This document shows positions 9,533 through 19,434 of a stretch of DNA of 64,000 bases, in pieces. Under the pieces are notes generated by a model. That model was given only the letters and a program-made list of their open reading frames with translations. It did no database searches and was not told where the DNA came from. Position 1 is the first letter of the stretch. Each line of letters starts with the position of its first letter. The position numbers were made by a program, and so were the translations under genes. The stretch is from an uncultured Eubacterium sp. (GTDB lineage Bacteria; Bacillota; Clostridia; Lachnospirales; Lachnospiraceae), in contig CAJTTQ010000001.1 of NCBI GenBank assembly GCA_910579145.1, forward strand, positions 114,084 through 178,083, written 5' to 3'.

Positions 9533-10381
9533 ATGTCCATGATAGTTGTGTGCGCCGTGCTGTTCGCCGGACTGCTTATCTATGGCTATTGTTCCAATTT
9601 CTTTTTCCGGGCGGAGCATTACACAGTTCCGGTCTCCGGTTTGGAGCAGGAACGAAAGGTTCGGATCGTGATGCTTGCGGATCTTCATGGAACGGTATTT
9701 GGCAGGGACAATGAGCGCCTGATCCGAAAAATCGAGAACCTGTGCCCGGATATGATCTGTATCGCGGGCGATATGACCGTGAAAGACGGCAGGGGATCGT
9801 CGGCATGTATTGCCCTGTGCAGGGAGATCGCCCGTCTCTGCCCAGTGTACTACGCGATGGGAAACCATGAGATTCGGATGAAACAGTACAGGGACTTTTG
9901 TTCCGAGCTGAAAAAAGCGGGGGTGTTTGTACTCGACAATGAACATGCCCGTTTTTTTGTTTCTAAAAAACAAATCGTCATTTATGGATGGAGTGCTGGC
10001 GAATGGTATTATCACAAGTGCTGGCAGAAGAGAGCGCTGATCGTAAAAGAACTGGATGATCAGCTCGGCACGCCGGACAAAGACTCATTCCATATCCTTT
10101 TGGCGCACAATCCTGAATATTTCCAGACCTATTGCGAGTGGGGAGCGGATCTGGTACTTTCGGGGCATGTCCACGGCGGAATTGCCAGACTGCCGTGGGC
10201 CGGCGGCGTGATAGCACCTTCTCTCTGCCTGTTTCCGAAATACGATGCCGGTAAGTTTCGGGAACGGAATGGAACGATGATCCTTTCCCGCGGCCTCGGC
10301 ACTCACCATATCCGGCTGCGTTTTTTTAATGTGCCGGAAATTTCGGTGATCGATCTCTGTGGAAAAAGTGGTTTATCATGA
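9533..10381 (+). CDS. Membrane-anchored calcineurin-like metallophosphoesterase
   Basis: A 282-residue protein with one N-terminal membrane segment (about residues 2-22) followed by a phosphoesterase domain. The metal ligands are visible as MLADLHG, IAGDMTV, GNHE, LAHNP and SGHVHGG. Such proteins (YkuE/YaeI type) hydrolyse phosphoester bonds, in some cases on lipid or cell-wall precursors; the substrate here is unknown. GGAGGAG around 9515-9521 sits 11-12 bases before the ATG at 9533. It is probably co-transcribed with the preceding transporter. Confidence 0.88.
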   Translation: MSMIVVCAVLFAGLLIYGYCSNFFFRAEHYTVPVSGLEQERKVRIVMLADLHGTVFGRDNERLIRKIENLCPDMICIAGDMTVKDGRGSSACIALCREIARLCPVYYAMGNHEIRMKQYRDFCSELKKAGVFVLDNEHARFFVSKKQIVIYGWSAGEWYYHKCWQKRALIVKELDDQLGTPDKDSFHILLAHNPEYFQTYCEWGADLVLSGHVHGGIARLPWAGGVIAPSLCLFPKYDAGKFRERNGTMILSRGLGTHHIRLRFFNVPEISVIDLCGKSGLS

Positions 10382-10388
10382 AAAGTTC

Positions 10389-10417
10389 TTGTTATAGAGT
10401 TGATATTGTGTTAAAAT
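10389..10417 (+). promoter_or_regulatory. Candidate sigma-A promoter for the chemoreceptor genes
   Basis: TTGTTA at 10389-10394, a 17-base spacer and TAAAAT at 10412-10417, upstream of the first chemoreceptor. I did not see the TAAA-N15-GCCGATAT pattern of a flagellar sigma-D promoter. Confidence 0.55.
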
Positions 10418-10490
10418 TATATTGAAATGGAAATGGTAGGTCAGTTACCGGCGCACAAGAGCAGGCGAGCTGCTTTAGACAGGAGGAAGT

Positions 10491-12530
10491 ATGTTGAAAA
10501 ACTGGAAAATGGGGTTAGTGATCGCATCGATTGTTGCCGTTGTTTCAGCGGTTTCGATGGGGGTGGTGTTTTATATTTCTAACAGCAATATCACATCGGT
10601 ACTTATCAATGATGTGGAAAACAATATGCAGACATCCCTGGATGCAAAAACGAAGCTGATTGATGAGTATATACGGAATGCGGAGAGTCAGCTCGTGTCT
10701 TTTTCAAAAGAACAAGGTATTTTAGAATTTTTACGTGATACAGGAAATAGCCAGAAGAGGGAGGCGTTACAGGCTTATAATTCGCAGTATTTTGCGGCGC
10801 TTGAAGGCTGGGAGGGGTTATATGTGTGCAGCTGGGCAACCGAGACACTGACCCATTCTAACACGTCCGCGGTAGGGTTGGTGCTGCGAGAGGGGGATTC
10901 GCTCAAGCAGCTTCACGAAAATCTGACAGAAGCAAAGGGCGGTGTATTTAATACCGGTATCCTGAAGTCGCCGGCATCTGGGCAGCTCATCATATCCATG
11001 TATGTTCCGATTTATGACGGGGATACGCCTCTCGGGTTTGTCGGAGGAGCGATAAAGACGGACGGTCTTTCCCAGCAGCTGGATGCCGTCTCCACGCATG
11101 GCATTGAAAATACGACCTATTCGCTGATCAATGTGGGGAAAAAACAGTACATTTTTGACGATAACGCCGACCTGATCCTGACCGAGATCCAGGACACGAC
11201 GATTCTTGACGTCATTTCCATGATCGATGGCGGGAAAGAAACAGGGCAGGTTACATATACCGGTGAAGACGGCGTACAATATTTTTCGGTCTTTAAATCA
11301 ATTCCGGAGAGGGCGTGGGCGCTCGTGATCCGAAATGACAAGGCAGAACTGTACCAGCCCGTATACAAGAGCCGTCTTGTTTTAGGTATCGTCTGCGGCC
11401 TTGCGTTTCTTTTGATCACGATCATGTCATGGGTGATGATCAACATTAATTTGAAACCGCTCAAAAAAGTGATCCAGAAGATTGAGAAGATCGAGAACCT
11501 CGACCTGAGCGAAGATCAGATGATACAAAGTTATATCGGGCGCAAAAGCGAGGTCGGTAAACTGGCTACGGCGGTGGATTCTCTTACGGTTACGTTCCGC
11601 AAGATGTTACATACATTGAATGATTGTTCTGAATCTTTAGTGGGTAGTTCCGAGACGATGCGGACGGCTTCGAAGGATCTGATGGGGAGTGTGGAAGACA
11701 ATTCGGCGACGACGGAGGAATTGTCGGCCAGCATCCTGAACACGAACTCTTCGATCGAAGTGGTTACGGGTGAGGTTGAGAAGATCCATGATATCGTGGG
11801 CGATATTACGGACCGCGCCCAGGACGGAAGTGAGAAGAGTGAGACACTGATCCAGACGGCAAACACGATGAGCAAAACAGCGGCTGAGACGCTTGAGAAC
11901 AATACGAAAAAAGTGGAGGAAACGAAGAGGAACATCGAGGAGGCGATGCAGAATCTCCAGTCCCTTGTGAAGATCAACGAGATGGCGACCCAGATCCTGG
12001 ATATTACGAGCCAGACGAATCTGCTCTCTTTGAACGCTTCCATTGAGGCGGCAAGGGCAGGGGAGGCCGGAAAAGGATTTGCCGTCGTTGCAGGGGAGAT
12101 TGGAAGTCTGGCGGAGAATTCCTCTGAGACGGTCAATCAGATCCAGGCGCTCTGCAAAGACGCGAATAAGAGTATCGAAAGCGTGCAGGAGTGTTTTGAG
12201 GATATCATCGCGTTTATGGAAACAGACGTGTCAGGTAAATTTGAGGAGTTTGCGGCTATGGCGAGTCAGTATGAAGCGGTGGTGAACGATATTCAGGAAG
12301 TCATTCACAGCATAAATAGCAAAACGTCTGTATTTTCGGAGAGTGCGACGAATATCCGGGATCAGATCAATAATGTCAAGATGGCTTCCAATGATAACGA
12401 ACAGGGAGTGGACGATATCATCGTCAAAAATGATCTGACGACGAAAACGGCGGATTCTATTATAAAAATCGCGGATCTGAACCAGTCGAATGTGGAGGCG
12501 ATCAAAGATATCGTGGATATGTTCAAGTAG
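10491..12530 (+). CDS. Methyl-accepting chemotaxis protein (Cache sensor)
   Basis: A 679-residue transmembrane chemoreceptor. TM1 is at about 8-30. An extracytoplasmic Cache-type sensor spans about 31-295, with the typical [19 protein letters not shown] strand-loop. TM2 is at about 298-322, followed by a HAMP-like linker and a coiled-coil signalling domain. The hairpin tip reads [26 protein letters not shown], which contacts CheA/CheW. The ligand cannot be told from sequence. Compared with the next two genes the sensor and coiled coils differ clearly, so it is not part of the recent duplication. It is preceded by AGGAGG at 10481-10486. Only 40 bases separate it from the next receptor. Confidence 0.93.
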   Translation: MLKNWKMGLVIASIVAVVSAVSMGVVFYISNSNITSVLINDVENNMQTSLDAKTKLIDEYIRNAESQLVSFSKEQGILEFLRDTGNSQKREALQAYNSQYFAALEGWEGLYVCSWATETLTHSNTSAVGLVLREGDSLKQLHENLTEAKGGVFNTGILKSPASGQLIISMYVPIYDGDTPLGFVGGAIKTDGLSQQLDAVSTHGIENTTYSLINVGKKQYIFDDNADLILTEIQDTTILDVISMIDGGKETGQVTYTGEDGVQYFSVFKSIPERAWALVIRNDKAELYQPVYKSRLVLGIVCGLAFLLITIMSWVMININLKPLKKVIQKIEKIENLDLSEDQMIQSYIGRKSEVGKLATAVDSLTVTFRKMLHTLNDCSESLVGSSETMRTASKDLMGSVEDNSATTEELSASILNTNSSIEVVTGEVEKIHDIVGDITDRAQDGSEKSETLIQTANTMSKTAAETLENNTKKVEETKRNIEEAMQNLQSLVKINEMATQILDITSQTNLLSLNASIEAARAGEAGKGFAVVAGEIGSLAENSSETVNQIQALCKDANKSIESVQECFEDIIAFMETDVSGKFEEFAAMASQYEAVVNDIQEVIHSINSKTSVFSESATNIRDQINNVKMASNDNEQGVDDIIVKNDLTTKTADSIIKIADLNQSNVEAIKDIVDMFK

Positions 12531-12570
12531 AGCACATGTTATACAACGGAGAAAGTAAGGAGGACACAGA

Positions 12571-14601
12571 ATGAAAAATTTCAAATTGGCAACTAAAATA
12601 AGTATTATTGTAATTACTATCTTAACGGTAGGGTTAATCCTTGTTTGGAAAAGCACAGATATGAACGTATCTTCGGTGATGGAAGATCAGATTGTAGAAG
12701 AGATGAACGACGCGATCCGGACGCGGTCCCAGATCATTGAGCAATACATTGCTTCGACGGAATCCTATCTGGTAGGTTACGCGCAGTCAGGCGTATTGCG
12801 AGAGGCCCTCCTGAAACCAAACGACGCGAATGTGATCGCAAACGCGCAGAGTTACACGAAGAGCTATGGCGGGGAGAATAAGAATCTGGAAAATATTTAT
12901 CTGGGTGATTATGACTCCAAAGTATTGGCTTCTTTTGTGGAAGGCCCGATCGGAAAAGTCCTCCGCGAGGGAGACGGGCTGAAGGCTCTCCGGGAATCGG
13001 TGTTCAAAGAAAAAGCTGTGTGGAATACGGGGATCATAGCATCTCCGTCCACGGGAAAACAGGTTGTCTCCATGTATTATCCCATCTATGACGGCGATAA
13101 GCCTCTCGGTTACGTGGGGAGCGCTATTTATTCGGATGACTTGAAAACTACGCTGGATAACCTATCTGGGGATTCAGGAAACAAAAAGGATTATTTACTG
13201 TTAGACGCGGCGAAAAATACGTATATCTTCTGCGGGGACGAGGAAAAGGTCGGCGGCCCGGTGGAAGAAAAGAGCATATCGGAAGCGATGGAGCTGGCAA
13301 AGAGCGGAAAGACCGGAGATGTGTACGAGTATAAAGAAAATGGAAATGATAAGCTCGCGGTTTATGAATATATGCCGGACAGGGAATGGGTGCTTATGGT
13401 ACTGACAGACCGGGATGAGTCGTTTGCCCCGGTAAATCAGCTCTCCTTTGTATTACTGATCATGTGCGCCGTGCTGCTCGTGCTGATTTCCCTGTGTGTA
13501 TGGTTTGCCGGCGTTTTGATCGCAAAGGATATTGTGAAGGTGGCCCGTATCATACAGGAGATCGGTACGCTGGATCTGACGCTCCGCAGTAAACTCAAAA
13601 AATTTGAATCCCGTAAGGACGAGGTGGGGATGATCGCGAAAGCGACTCAGTTTTTGGCCGATACGGTGAGTGATGCGGTCGTACTGATCAAGGAAAAAAG
13701 CGAGGAGCTTTTAGATACTTCTGGAACGCTTCACTCGGGGGCAGAGGTTACGAAGGGATCGGTCGAGAATGTCGAAAAGGCGATCCACGATATTGCTGAG
13801 AGTACGATCCAGCAGGCAGAAGATACGCAGCAGGCGGTAGAAAGTGTGCTGCACATCGGAAAAACGATCGAGAAGACGATGGATGAGACGGAGACATTAA
13901 CCGAATACACGGGTAACATTCAGAAAACGAGCGAGGAAATGCGAAATACGGTAAGAGGACTGTCTGTTGTAAATGGCAATACGGAGAAGGCAATCGATGA
14001 GATCAGCGCGCAGACGCTGTCTACAAACCAGTCCGCGATGAAGATCAAGGATGCCGCGCAGTTGATCACTTCGATTGCGGAAGAGACAAATATGCTCTCT
14101 CTGAATGCTTCGATCGAGGCGGCGCGTGCCGGAGAACAGGGACGAGGTTTTGCGGTAGTGGCGAGCCAGATCCAAAAACTTGCGGAGCAGTCGAATGATT
14201 CGGCGAGGATGATCGACAGCATTATCGTTGCGCTGATCAACGATTCGAATAAGGCAGTGGAGACGATGGTCAGGATGAAAGATATCATGCTGGAACAGAG
14301 CCAGCAGCTTTCGCACACGGAAGATCAATTTACTGATATATACGAGAATATTGAAGTTGCGAAACAGAGCGTTACTTCTATTTATGATACGGTAAGGAAT
14401 ATGGATCAGGAGCGGCTTACGGTCGTCGAACTCGTTCAAAAACTGTCGGAGATTGCAGCGGATAATGCGGCTGGTACGCAGGAAATACTGGCGTCATCTG
14501 AGATGCTTGATGGCATGGTAAAGGATGTGTCGGAGGCGTCCGGGCAGTTGGTTTCTGTTTCCGATGATATTGAAAAAAGTGTAAGTGGGTTTACTGTATA
14601 A
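12571..14601 (+). CDS. Methyl-accepting chemotaxis protein, first of a paralogous pair
   Basis: A 676-residue receptor. TM1 (SIIVITILTVGLILVW, about 11-26) is followed by a Cache-type sensor to about 288 and TM2 at about 292-318. The cytoplasmic coiled coil has the tip [26 protein letters not shown]. It ends in SVSDDIEKSVSGFTV, nearly the same as the next gene. Most of the signalling domain is residue-for-residue equal to the downstream paralogue, while the sensor has many substitutions. It is preceded by AGGAGG at 12558-12563. It is probably co-transcribed with the upstream receptor because the gap of 40 bases shows no promoter. Confidence 0.93.
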   Translation: MKNFKLATKISIIVITILTVGLILVWKSTDMNVSSVMEDQIVEEMNDAIRTRSQIIEQYIASTESYLVGYAQSGVLREALLKPNDANVIANAQSYTKSYGGENKNLENIYLGDYDSKVLASFVEGPIGKVLREGDGLKALRESVFKEKAVWNTGIIASPSTGKQVVSMYYPIYDGDKPLGYVGSAIYSDDLKTTLDNLSGDSGNKKDYLLLDAAKNTYIFCGDEEKVGGPVEEKSISEAMELAKSGKTGDVYEYKENGNDKLAVYEYMPDREWVLMVLTDRDESFAPVNQLSFVLLIMCAVLLVLISLCVWFAGVLIAKDIVKVARIIQEIGTLDLTLRSKLKKFESRKDEVGMIAKATQFLADTVSDAVVLIKEKSEELLDTSGTLHSGAEVTKGSVENVEKAIHDIAESTIQQAEDTQQAVESVLHIGKTIEKTMDETETLTEYTGNIQKTSEEMRNTVRGLSVVNGNTEKAIDEISAQTLSTNQSAMKIKDAAQLITSIAEETNMLSLNASIEAARAGEQGRGFAVVASQIQKLAEQSNDSARMIDSIIVALINDSNKAVETMVRMKDIMLEQSQQLSHTEDQFTDIYENIEVAKQSVTSIYDTVRNMDQERLTVVELVQKLSEIAADNAAGTQEILASSEMLDGMVKDVSEASGQLVSVSDDIEKSVSGFTV

Positions 14602-14619
14602 AAAATCTTTTAAAGTTAC

Positions 14620-14648
14620 TTGCATTCGATTTTTATTTGGTTTATAAT
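14620..14648 (+). promoter_or_regulatory. Sigma-A promoter for the third chemoreceptor
   Basis: TTGCAT at 14620-14625, exactly 17 bases, then a perfect TATAAT at 14643-14648, starting 18 bases after the stop of the preceding receptor. It lets the third receptor be expressed independently of the first two. Confidence 0.75.
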
Positions 14649-14712
14649 TACGGTAGGTAAATGATCGGTGATAGAGGGTTGGAGTATTACAAAATATCAG
14701 GAGGAAATTAGC

Positions 14713-16755
14713 ATGAAAAATCTCAAATTGGCAACAAAGATAAGTATCATAGTAATTACGATTTTGACGATCGGACTTGTGATTGTTTGGAAGAGTACAG
14801 ATGTGAACGTATCGTCGGTTATGAAAGATCAGATTGTAGACGAGATGAATGATGCGATTAAGACACGATCGAAGCTGATTGAACAGTATATTGATTCGAC
14901 AGAGGCGTATTTGATTGGTTACGCGCAGGCGCCAGTGCTGAAGCAGGCTCTTTTGCATCCGGACGACGCGGAGGCAGCCGCGAACGCGCAGAACTTTACG
15001 AAGAACTACGGGAAGGAAAACTCGAACCTGGAAAATGTGTATCTGGGTGATTATAACACGAAAGTACTCGCTTCTTTTGTCGAAGGGCCGATCGGAAAAA
15101 CCCTTCGTGAGGGGGACGCGCTTAAAGTTTTGAGAGATACGCTGTTTGCTTCGAAAGAGACGAATATGTGGAACACGGGTGTTATGGCATCTTTGTCTAC
15201 AGGAAAACAGGTAGTTTCGATGTACTATCCGATCTACAATGAGGGCGAGCCTCTCGGGTATGTGGGAAGCGCCGTATATTCGGAAGACCTGAAAAATACG
15301 CTGGATGCTTTGGCGGAAGAGACTGGAAATAAAACCGATTATCTGTTGTTGGACGCGGCGAAGAATACATATATATTCTGTGGGGACGAAGAGAAGATCG
15401 GTGGTCCCATCGAAGAAAAGAATATATCGGAAGTGATCGGGCTCGCGAAGAATGAGAATGCTACCGGAGAGGCCGTATACGAATATAAGGAAAACGGCAA
15501 GGGGAAACTGGCTGTATATGAGTATATGGCGGATCGGGACTGGGTACTCATGGTATTGACCGATCAGGACGAAGCGTTTGCCACGGTAAATCATCTTTCA
15601 TTTGTCCTGCTGATCCTGTGCGCGGTCCTTTTGGTATTGATCTCTCTGGCCGTATGGTTTGCCGGATGTATGATCGCAAAAGATATCAAGAAGGTGGCAG
15701 CGATCATCCAGGAGATTGGTACGCTGGATCTGACACTCCGCAGCAAGCTGAAAAAGTTTGGTTCCCGAAAAGACGAAGTGGGAATGATCGCGAAGGCGAC
15801 CCAGTTTTTGACGGATACGGTCAGTGACGCGGTTGTTATCATTAAGGAAAAGAGTGTCGAACTTTTGGATACGTCCGGCACACTGCACTCCGGGGCGGAT
15901 GTGACGAAGGGATCGGTTGAAAATGTAGAAAAGGCCATCCATGACATTGCGGAGAGTACGATACAGCAGGCGGAAGATACGCAGCAGGCGGTGCAGAGCG
16001 TTTTACATATCGGTGATACGATCGAAAAGACGATGAGTGAAACGGAGACATTGAGCGAATATACGGGAAGTATACAGAAGACGAGCGAGGAAATGCGCGG
16101 CACGGTAAGGGGACTGTCGAAAGTGAATAAAAATACGGAGAAGGCGATTGATGAGATCAGCGCCCAGACGTTGTCCACGAACCAGTCCGCGATGAAGATC
16201 AAAGACGCGGCACAGCTCATCACTTCCATTGCGGAAGAGACGAATATGCTGTCGCTGAACGCCTCGATCGAGGCAGCCCGTGCCGGTGAGCAGGGCAGAG
16301 GTTTTGCGGTCGTAGCGAGCCAGATCCAAAATCTGGCAGAGCAGTCGAATGATTCCGCGAAGCTGATCGACAGCATTATCGTGACACTGATCGAGGATTC
16401 GAATAAAGCGGTGGAGACGATGCTGAAGATGAAAGATATCATGCTGGAGCAGAGCCAGCAGCTCTCCCATACGGAGGACCAGTTCTCCGAGATTTATGAG
16501 AACATCGAAGTGACAAAACAGGGCGTTACCTCTATTTATGATACTGTGAAAAATATGGATGAGGAGCGGCTCATGGTTGTTGAGCTCGTTCGTAAGCTGT
16601 CAGAGATCGCGGCAGATAACGCGGCGGGGACACAGGAGATCCTGGCTTCAACAGAGATGCTCGACGGCATGGTAAAAGACGTTTCAGAGGCGTCCGAACA
16701 GTTGGTTTCTGTTTCGGATAATATCGAGAAGAGTGTCAGCGGTTTTACCGTATGA
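14713..16755 (+). CDS. Methyl-accepting chemotaxis protein, second of a paralogous pair
   Basis: A 680-residue receptor with the same layout as its upstream neighbour: TM1 (SIIVITILTIGLVIVW), Cache sensor, TM2 near 295-320, and a long coiled coil with tip [26 protein letters not shown]. The opening residues and the entire signalling half are almost identical to those of the upstream gene, so the two arose by tandem duplication. Several residues differ in the sensor (for example KETNMWNTGVMAS against KAVWNTGIIAS), consistent with altered ligand range. I chose ATG 14713, with AGGAGG at 14699-14704. It has its own promoter and is followed by an intrinsic terminator. Confidence 0.93.
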   Translation: MKNLKLATKISIIVITILTIGLVIVWKSTDVNVSSVMKDQIVDEMNDAIKTRSKLIEQYIDSTEAYLIGYAQAPVLKQALLHPDDAEAAANAQNFTKNYGKENSNLENVYLGDYNTKVLASFVEGPIGKTLREGDALKVLRDTLFASKETNMWNTGVMASLSTGKQVVSMYYPIYNEGEPLGYVGSAVYSEDLKNTLDALAEETGNKTDYLLLDAAKNTYIFCGDEEKIGGPIEEKNISEVIGLAKNENATGEAVYEYKENGKGKLAVYEYMADRDWVLMVLTDQDEAFATVNHLSFVLLILCAVLLVLISLAVWFAGCMIAKDIKKVAAIIQEIGTLDLTLRSKLKKFGSRKDEVGMIAKATQFLTDTVSDAVVIIKEKSVELLDTSGTLHSGADVTKGSVENVEKAIHDIAESTIQQAEDTQQAVQSVLHIGDTIEKTMSETETLSEYTGSIQKTSEEMRGTVRGLSKVNKNTEKAIDEISAQTLSTNQSAMKIKDAAQLITSIAEETNMLSLNASIEAARAGEQGRGFAVVASQIQNLAEQSNDSAKLIDSIIVTLIEDSNKAVETMLKMKDIMLEQSQQLSHTEDQFSEIYENIEVTKQGVTSIYDTVKNMDEERLMVVELVRKLSEIAADNAAGTQEILASTEMLDGMVKDVSEASEQLVSVSDNIEKSVSGFTV

Positions 16756-16794
16756 TGATTTTGTAGACAGAACTTATAAAGTTCTCCTTGTGCT

Positions 16795-16826
16795 GGGGGC
16801 GCGGTTCTAAGCCGCCCCCCTTTTTT
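16795..16826 (+). terminator. Intrinsic terminator after the chemoreceptor genes
   Basis: GGGGGCG pairs with the CGCCCCC run of the right arm, leaving a small bulged loop, and TTTTTT follows at 16821-16826. Confidence 0.8.
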
Positions 16827-16888
16827 AGAGCGAAAGATTGAATAGCGCAGATAGCGTGCGGCAGCGTTGCGCGCATGGAGGAAAAAAG

Positions 16889-17641
16889 ATGGGCATACCG
16901 GTTAAACTAGAGGTGTTTGAGGGACCGCTGGATCTGCTCCTGCACCTGATCGAGAAGAACAAGGTAGATATTTATGATATTCCGATCGTGCTGATCACGG
17001 AACAGTACATCGACTATGTCAGCCAGATGGATGCCAGGGATATGGATGTCATGAGTGAATTTCTCGTGATGGCGGCGACGCTCGTGCGCATCAAGTCAAA
17101 GATGCTGCTGCCGCCGGAGGAGGAAGATGAGGACGAGCCGGAAGATCCGAGACAGGAACTGGTGGAGCGTATTTTGGAATATAAAATGTATAAATATGCT
17201 TCGTTTGAGTTAAAGGACAGGCAGGTGGATGCCGGCCGGATGTTATTTAAAGAGGCGACGATCCCCGATGAGATCCGGGATTTTAAAGAAGAGGTGAAGA
17301 TCGAGGATCTGCTGAGTGAGGTGACGCTGGCGAAACTGCAGGGCATTTTTAATTCTGTCATGAAAAAGCAGGTGGACAAGATCGATCCGATCCGCAGTAA
17401 GTTCGGAGAGATCGAAAAAGAGGAGATCAGCCTGGAGGATCACATCGTTTTTTTGGAGGAGTATGCCAGGGAACATCGGACATTCAGCTTTCGGAAACTG
17501 CTGGAACACGGCAGGGGGAAAAATTATGTGATCATTACCTTTCTCGGTATATTGGAAATGATGAAGATGGGGAAACTTTCCATCGTGCAGGAGAACATTT
17601 TTGACGATATTCATATTACATGTTTGGAGGAATCAGCGTGA
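16889..17641 (+). CDS. scpA: Segregation and condensation protein A
   Basis: The kleisin subunit of the SMC-ScpAB condensin complex that compacts and segregates chromosomes. The 250-residue protein starts with the family signature KLEVFEGPLDLLLHLIEKN and has the SEFLVMAATLVRIKSKMLLP helix, an acidic middle, and a winged-helix C-terminus ending in LGILEMMKMGKLSIVQ. I chose ATG 16889, with GGAGG at 16877-16881; an in-frame ATG at 16838 lacks a site. The scpB start overlaps its stop by 4 bases, as expected for partners made in fixed ratio. Confidence 0.96.
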   Translation: MGIPVKLEVFEGPLDLLLHLIEKNKVDIYDIPIVLITEQYIDYVSQMDARDMDVMSEFLVMAATLVRIKSKMLLPPEEEDEDEPEDPRQELVERILEYKMYKYASFELKDRQVDAGRMLFKEATIPDEIRDFKEEVKIEDLLSEVTLAKLQGIFNSVMKKQVDKIDPIRSKFGEIEKEEISLEDHIVFLEEYAREHRTFSFRKLLEHGRGKNYVIITFLGILEMMKMGKLSIVQENIFDDIHITCLEESA

Positions 17642-18258
17642 ACATAAAAGAATTAGAAGCGGTCATTGAGGCCATTTTATTTACGATGGGAGAGGCGGTT
17701 GAGGTCGAGAGGATCGCGGCCGCTGTCGAGCACGACGAGGACACGATCCGGCGGCTCATACGCAATATGATGACCCGCTATGAGGAAAGTGACCGGGGCA
17801 TCCATATTATCGAGCTGGATGGTTCGTTTCAGCTGTGTACACGGCCGGAAATGTACGAATACCTGATCAAAGTGGCGCATGTTCCGAAAAAGCACGTACT
17901 CACGGATGTCATGCTCGAAACGCTGTCGATCATCGCCTACAAACAGCCGATCACCCGGCTGGAGATCGAGAAGATCCGCGGTGTCAAGTGCGACCACGCC
18001 GTCAATAAACTGATCGAGTACAATCTGATCTGTGAGGCCGGGCGTTTAGACGCGCCGGGGCGGCCGATCTTATTTGCGACGACGGAAGAATTTCTGCGGT
18101 ATTTCGGCATTGAATCACTCGATGAACTTCCGATCCTGAACCAGGAGACGATCGAAAACTTCAAGGAAGAGGCGGAGAGGGAAGTGATGCGTGAACTGGC
18201 GCAAAATGGGATGGACGAGATGGAACAAAACGGGATAGAAGAGGAAGTGGTATCGTAA
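17638..18258 (+). CDS. scpB: Segregation and condensation protein B
   Basis: A 206-residue partner of ScpA made of two winged-helix domains. Visible motifs are AVIEAILFTMGEAV at the start, HVLTDVMLETLSIIAYKQPITRLEIEKIRGV in the middle (the most conserved part of the family), and GRPILFATTEEFLRYFGIESL towards the end. The GTG at 17638 overlaps the scpA stop (GTGA), with GGAGG at 17626-17630. It ends just before a bidirectional terminator shared with the convergent aldolase-like gene. Confidence 0.95.
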   Translation: MNIKELEAVIEAILFTMGEAVEVERIAAAVEHDEDTIRRLIRNMMTRYEESDRGIHIIELDGSFQLCTRPEMYEYLIKVAHVPKKHVLTDVMLETLSIIAYKQPITRLEIEKIRGVKCDHAVNKLIEYNLICEAGRLDAPGRPILFATTEEFLRYFGIESLDELPILNQETIENFKEEAEREVMRELAQNGMDEMEQNGIEEEVVS

Positions 18259-18260
18259 AT

Positions 18261-18290
18261 AAAAAAACGGCGAAGGACGCCGTTTTTTTG
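18261..18290. terminator. Bidirectional intrinsic terminator between scpB and the aldolase-like gene
   Basis: CGGCG-AAGGA-CGCCG hairpin (18268-18282) flanked by seven A on the left and seven T on the right, so it can end transcripts from both directions. Confidence 0.9.
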
Positions 18291-18292
18291 CT

Positions 18293-19267
18293 TTATTTGT
18301 AATCTACGAGATCGACGTAAAACTTCCGGTAATCCGTGCGCCGCTCTTTGGTCGCCGCGATCGCGGTGCGGGGATGCTGGTTGAGCTGGCCGGTCAGAAG
18401 ATAGGGAATATCGTACCCCCAGATCACGCCTTTTTCTTTTAACGGCAGGATCTCGTGTTCCAATACGTCGAGGATCGGAAGGATGTTGTACTTCGGGTTT
18501 TTCAGAAAACCGAGCAGCTGTTCGCTCGCGCAGTTTCCGGCTCCCCGACCCATGCCGCTGACCGTCACATCCAGATAGCTGACGCCGCGTTTTAGCGCTT
18601 CGATCGTGTTCGCGAAGGCAAGCTGCTGGTTATTGTGCGCGTGGATTCCGATGTATTTTTGAAATTTGTCGCCGAAGAACAGATATTTGTCGGCCAGTTT
18701 CCTCATCTGTTCGGGGTAGATCGCGCCGTAGCTGTCAACGATGTAAATACCGTCCGCGGAACTCTGCCCGATGAGGTCGAGCGCCTCGTCAATATCCGTA
18801 TCGTTGTCGCTGGAGATCGCCATGATGTTGACCGTCGTTTCGTATCCTTTTTCGTGGCAGTATTCTACCATTTCGATGGCGGCCGGAATCGTGTTGATGT
18901 AGGTGGCGATGCGGACGAGGTCGATCACGCTGTCGCAGCGGTCGATGATGTCGCGCTTAAAATCTGTCCTGCCGACATCGGCCATGACCGCGATCTTCAT
19001 ATCGGAATCATTTTCCCCGACGATCCGTCTTATATCTTCTTCCCGGCAGAATTTCCACGGCCCGAAATCCTCTTCCGGGAAAATGTCCCGGGACGCTTTA
19101 TATCCAAATTCCATATAATCAACACCGGCCTTAATATTTGCCCGGTAAAGGTTTTTTACGAATTCATCGGTAAATCGAAAATCATTCACCAGCCCGCCGT
19201 CTCGGACGGTGGCGTCTACGACCCGTACATCCGGGCGGAAGGAAAGTATCGTTCCTTTTGTCTCCAT
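18293..19267 (-). CDS. DRE-TIM metallolyase / aldolase catalytic domain protein
   Basis: A 324-residue TIM-barrel protein of the HMG-CoA lyase / 4-hydroxy-2-oxovalerate aldolase superfamily. The N-terminal VVDATVRDGGLVNDF is the divalent-metal and catalytic 'DRE' motif with D-A-T-V-R-D. GIHAHNNQQLAFAN supplies the H-x-H metal ligands, and DVTVSGMGRGAGN follows. C-C bond cleavage of a hydroxy-oxo acid is likely, but the substrate is unknown. The acylating aldehyde dehydrogenase that accompanies true HOA aldolases is absent. I chose the ATG at 19267 because GGAGG just upstream is correctly spaced; the ATG at 19282 overlaps it. It is the only minus-strand gene in the window. Confidence 0.85.
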   Translation of the reverse strand: METKGTILSFRPDVRVVDATVRDGGLVNDFRFTDEFVKNLYRANIKAGVDYMEFGYKASRDIFPEEDFGPWKFCREEDIRRIVGENDSDMKIAVMADVGRTDFKRDIIDRCDSVIDLVRIATYINTIPAAIEMVEYCHEKGYETTVNIMAISSDNDTDIDEALDLIGQSSADGIYIVDSYGAIYPEQMRKLADKYLFFGDKFQKYIGIHAHNNQQLAFANTIEALKRGVSYLDVTVSGMGRGAGNCASEQLLGFLKNPKYNILPILDVLEHEILPLKEKGVIWGYDIPYLLTGQLNQHPRTAIAATKERRTDYRKFYVDLVDYK

Positions 19268-19360
19268 GTTCTCATCCTCCATTTCTGACTTTATATCCTT
19301 AGTATTTTATTGTAACAGAAAAATGGCGGGTTGAAAAGGAAAAAAATAAAAAAGTTCAAA

Positions 19361-19389
19361 TTGTATATTGAAAAGAAGTGTGCTATAAT
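19361..19389 (+). promoter_or_regulatory. Sigma-A promoter of the purMND-glyA genes
   Basis: TTGTAT at 19361-19366, a 17-base spacer and perfect TATAAT at 19384-19389. The predicted leader is only about 40 bases, leaving no room for a riboswitch. Confidence 0.75.
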
Positions 19390-19434
19390 GGCTTTGTACT
19401 TGTATGACAGCAAAATGACGGAGGTATGAAGAGA

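Noticed and set aside
18635..19288. Plus-strand open frame opposite the aldolase-like gene
   Set aside because: Shadow frame; the minus-strand frame has clear catalytic motifs and a good ribosome binding site.
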